Assembly (NCBI GenBank): GCA_965153355.1
Contig: OZ231127.1
Span: 96,596,001 to 96,660,000 of the forward strand
Origin: Flaccisagitta enflata
Lineage: Eukaryota > Chaetognatha > Sagittoidea > Aphragmophora
Direction of reading: 5' to 3'
DNA: 64,000 nt
The position numbers were made by a program, and so were the translations under genes. Numbering within the stretch: the first letter of the stretch is position 1; each line of letters opens with the position of its first letter. The notes below the pieces were generated by a model. It was not told the DNA's origin and made no database searches. It saw only the letters and a list, made by a program, of their open reading frames with translations. Positions 63,295-64,000 of this stretch are shown in pieces.

Positions 63295-64000
63295 TTCTTT
63301 TCATTTTTCTCTGTTCCAATCCCCGGGTTTTTGTATCCGTTTTTTGCTCTCCCTTTTTTTCGTTTCCCTGTTCTCATGGTCAAACTATGTTGACCACACA
63401 CACACACAGAAGAAGGAGGTGAAGGAGGAGGAGGAGGAGTATGATGAGGAGGAGGAAAAGAAGGAGGACAAGGAGGAGAAGAATAAGAGAGGGGAGTTCT
63501 TGTCATTCTTTTGGCTGAACCAGTCGGAGAAGGAAAAGAAGGCAATAGAGAAAAAAAGAATCTGCAAAGATCAGAGAGCAAGATTAAGAGTATGGATACT
63601 GGGAAAAGAAAAAAAGGTCCTAAAAAGGACACCTGAGAAGGAAGGGAAAAATGACCATGGAAAGTGTTAGCATCATCGTTAGTTTGCGATCAGATTTAGC
63701 ATCAACACCCCTGCCCTAGTGCCCAAGCCCCTTAGCGCCCAACTGACCGCTATTGGGGGCTGTGACAAGCTTTGTTTCATCTTGTCTCAACAAATTATAT
63801 TTAAGATGAAGTAACGCTGGGTTACAATATCGTCGTGGCCAGGTGGGCATGGGGTATGGGCGTTCAATCCCCCTCTCCCTCCACACAAAATCACACTTAC
63901 ACATAGGATCCAAATTGCGAATTTTCATACTTTCCAATTCAAGTGTGCCCCATGGATCGACGGACCAACGGATAGGCGGACGAAATATCTTATAGAGTCA
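63295..64000. other. End of window, no gene recognised
   Basis: A purine-rich frame at 63400-63670 (Lys/Glu-rich) is low complexity and has no splice or domain support. The last 40 bases carry a GGACCAACGGATAGGCGGAC fragment of the tetranucleotide-core repeat. Confidence 0.55.

Noticed and set aside
62586-63632. Open frames of 180-280 residues rich in Ser/Phe/Leu or Lys/Glu/Arg
   Set aside because: Products of the polypyrimidine repeat; length reflects absence of stops in C/T-only DNA.

Overview
The window comes from an animal-like nuclear genome. Genes are split by GT-AG introns, one flanking exon encodes an immunoglobulin-like domain, and very long microsatellites ((CT)n, (GGT)n, (GTT)n, (AAAG)n, (CAA)n, (TTC)n) occur together with several dispersed repeat families. 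An SSR-rich invertebrate such as a mollusc or crustacean would fit, but the sequence does not settle the species.

The centre, 11910-49799, is one 37.9 kb Polinton/Maverick-class (adintovirus-like) element. It has 303 bp terminal inverted repeats beginning 5'-AG and a short target duplication, TGTTA. It sits inside an 87-88 bp satellite array present on both sides (11630-11909 and 49800-50600), and the array also contains an uninterrupted version of the insertion site. The usual Polinton size is about 15-20 kb, so this one is about twice as long.

The right arm (32.37-48.17 kb) is transcribed leftward from the right TIR. It carries the recognisable core: an A32/FtsK-type packaging ATPase (split by an intron in the P-loop and broken by a frame change), a small basic core-type protein, a DDE integrase (open), a membrane protein, a possible minor capsid protein, a possible linker-histone-like winged-helix protein, a double jelly-roll-type major capsid protein spread over at least five exons, and a protein-primed DNA polymerase B with several stops and frame changes. 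I did not find the adenain-type protease.

The left arm (14.5-31.97 kb) is transcribed rightward and meets the right arm near 32.2 kb. Its genes are intron-rich and unfamiliar: a membrane protein with a cytoplasmic PPxY motif, a small signal-peptide plus single-TM protein, a coiled-coil/acidic/zinc-finger nuclear-type protein, a gene with a death-fold-like segment, and a five-exon 119-residue gene whose splice phases all agree. A 2.57 kb tandem duplication (21539-24108 copied to 24109-26627) joined the start of one gene in frame to the end of another.

The flanks (1-11629 and 50601-64000) have no convincing gene apart from the immunoglobulin exon at 56932-57147. They hold microsatellites, four copies of a 255-280 bp MITE-like repeat, two inverted-repeat-bounded minisatellite elements, a tetranucleotide-core repeat family that also lies in introns of the central element, and several fold-back structures.
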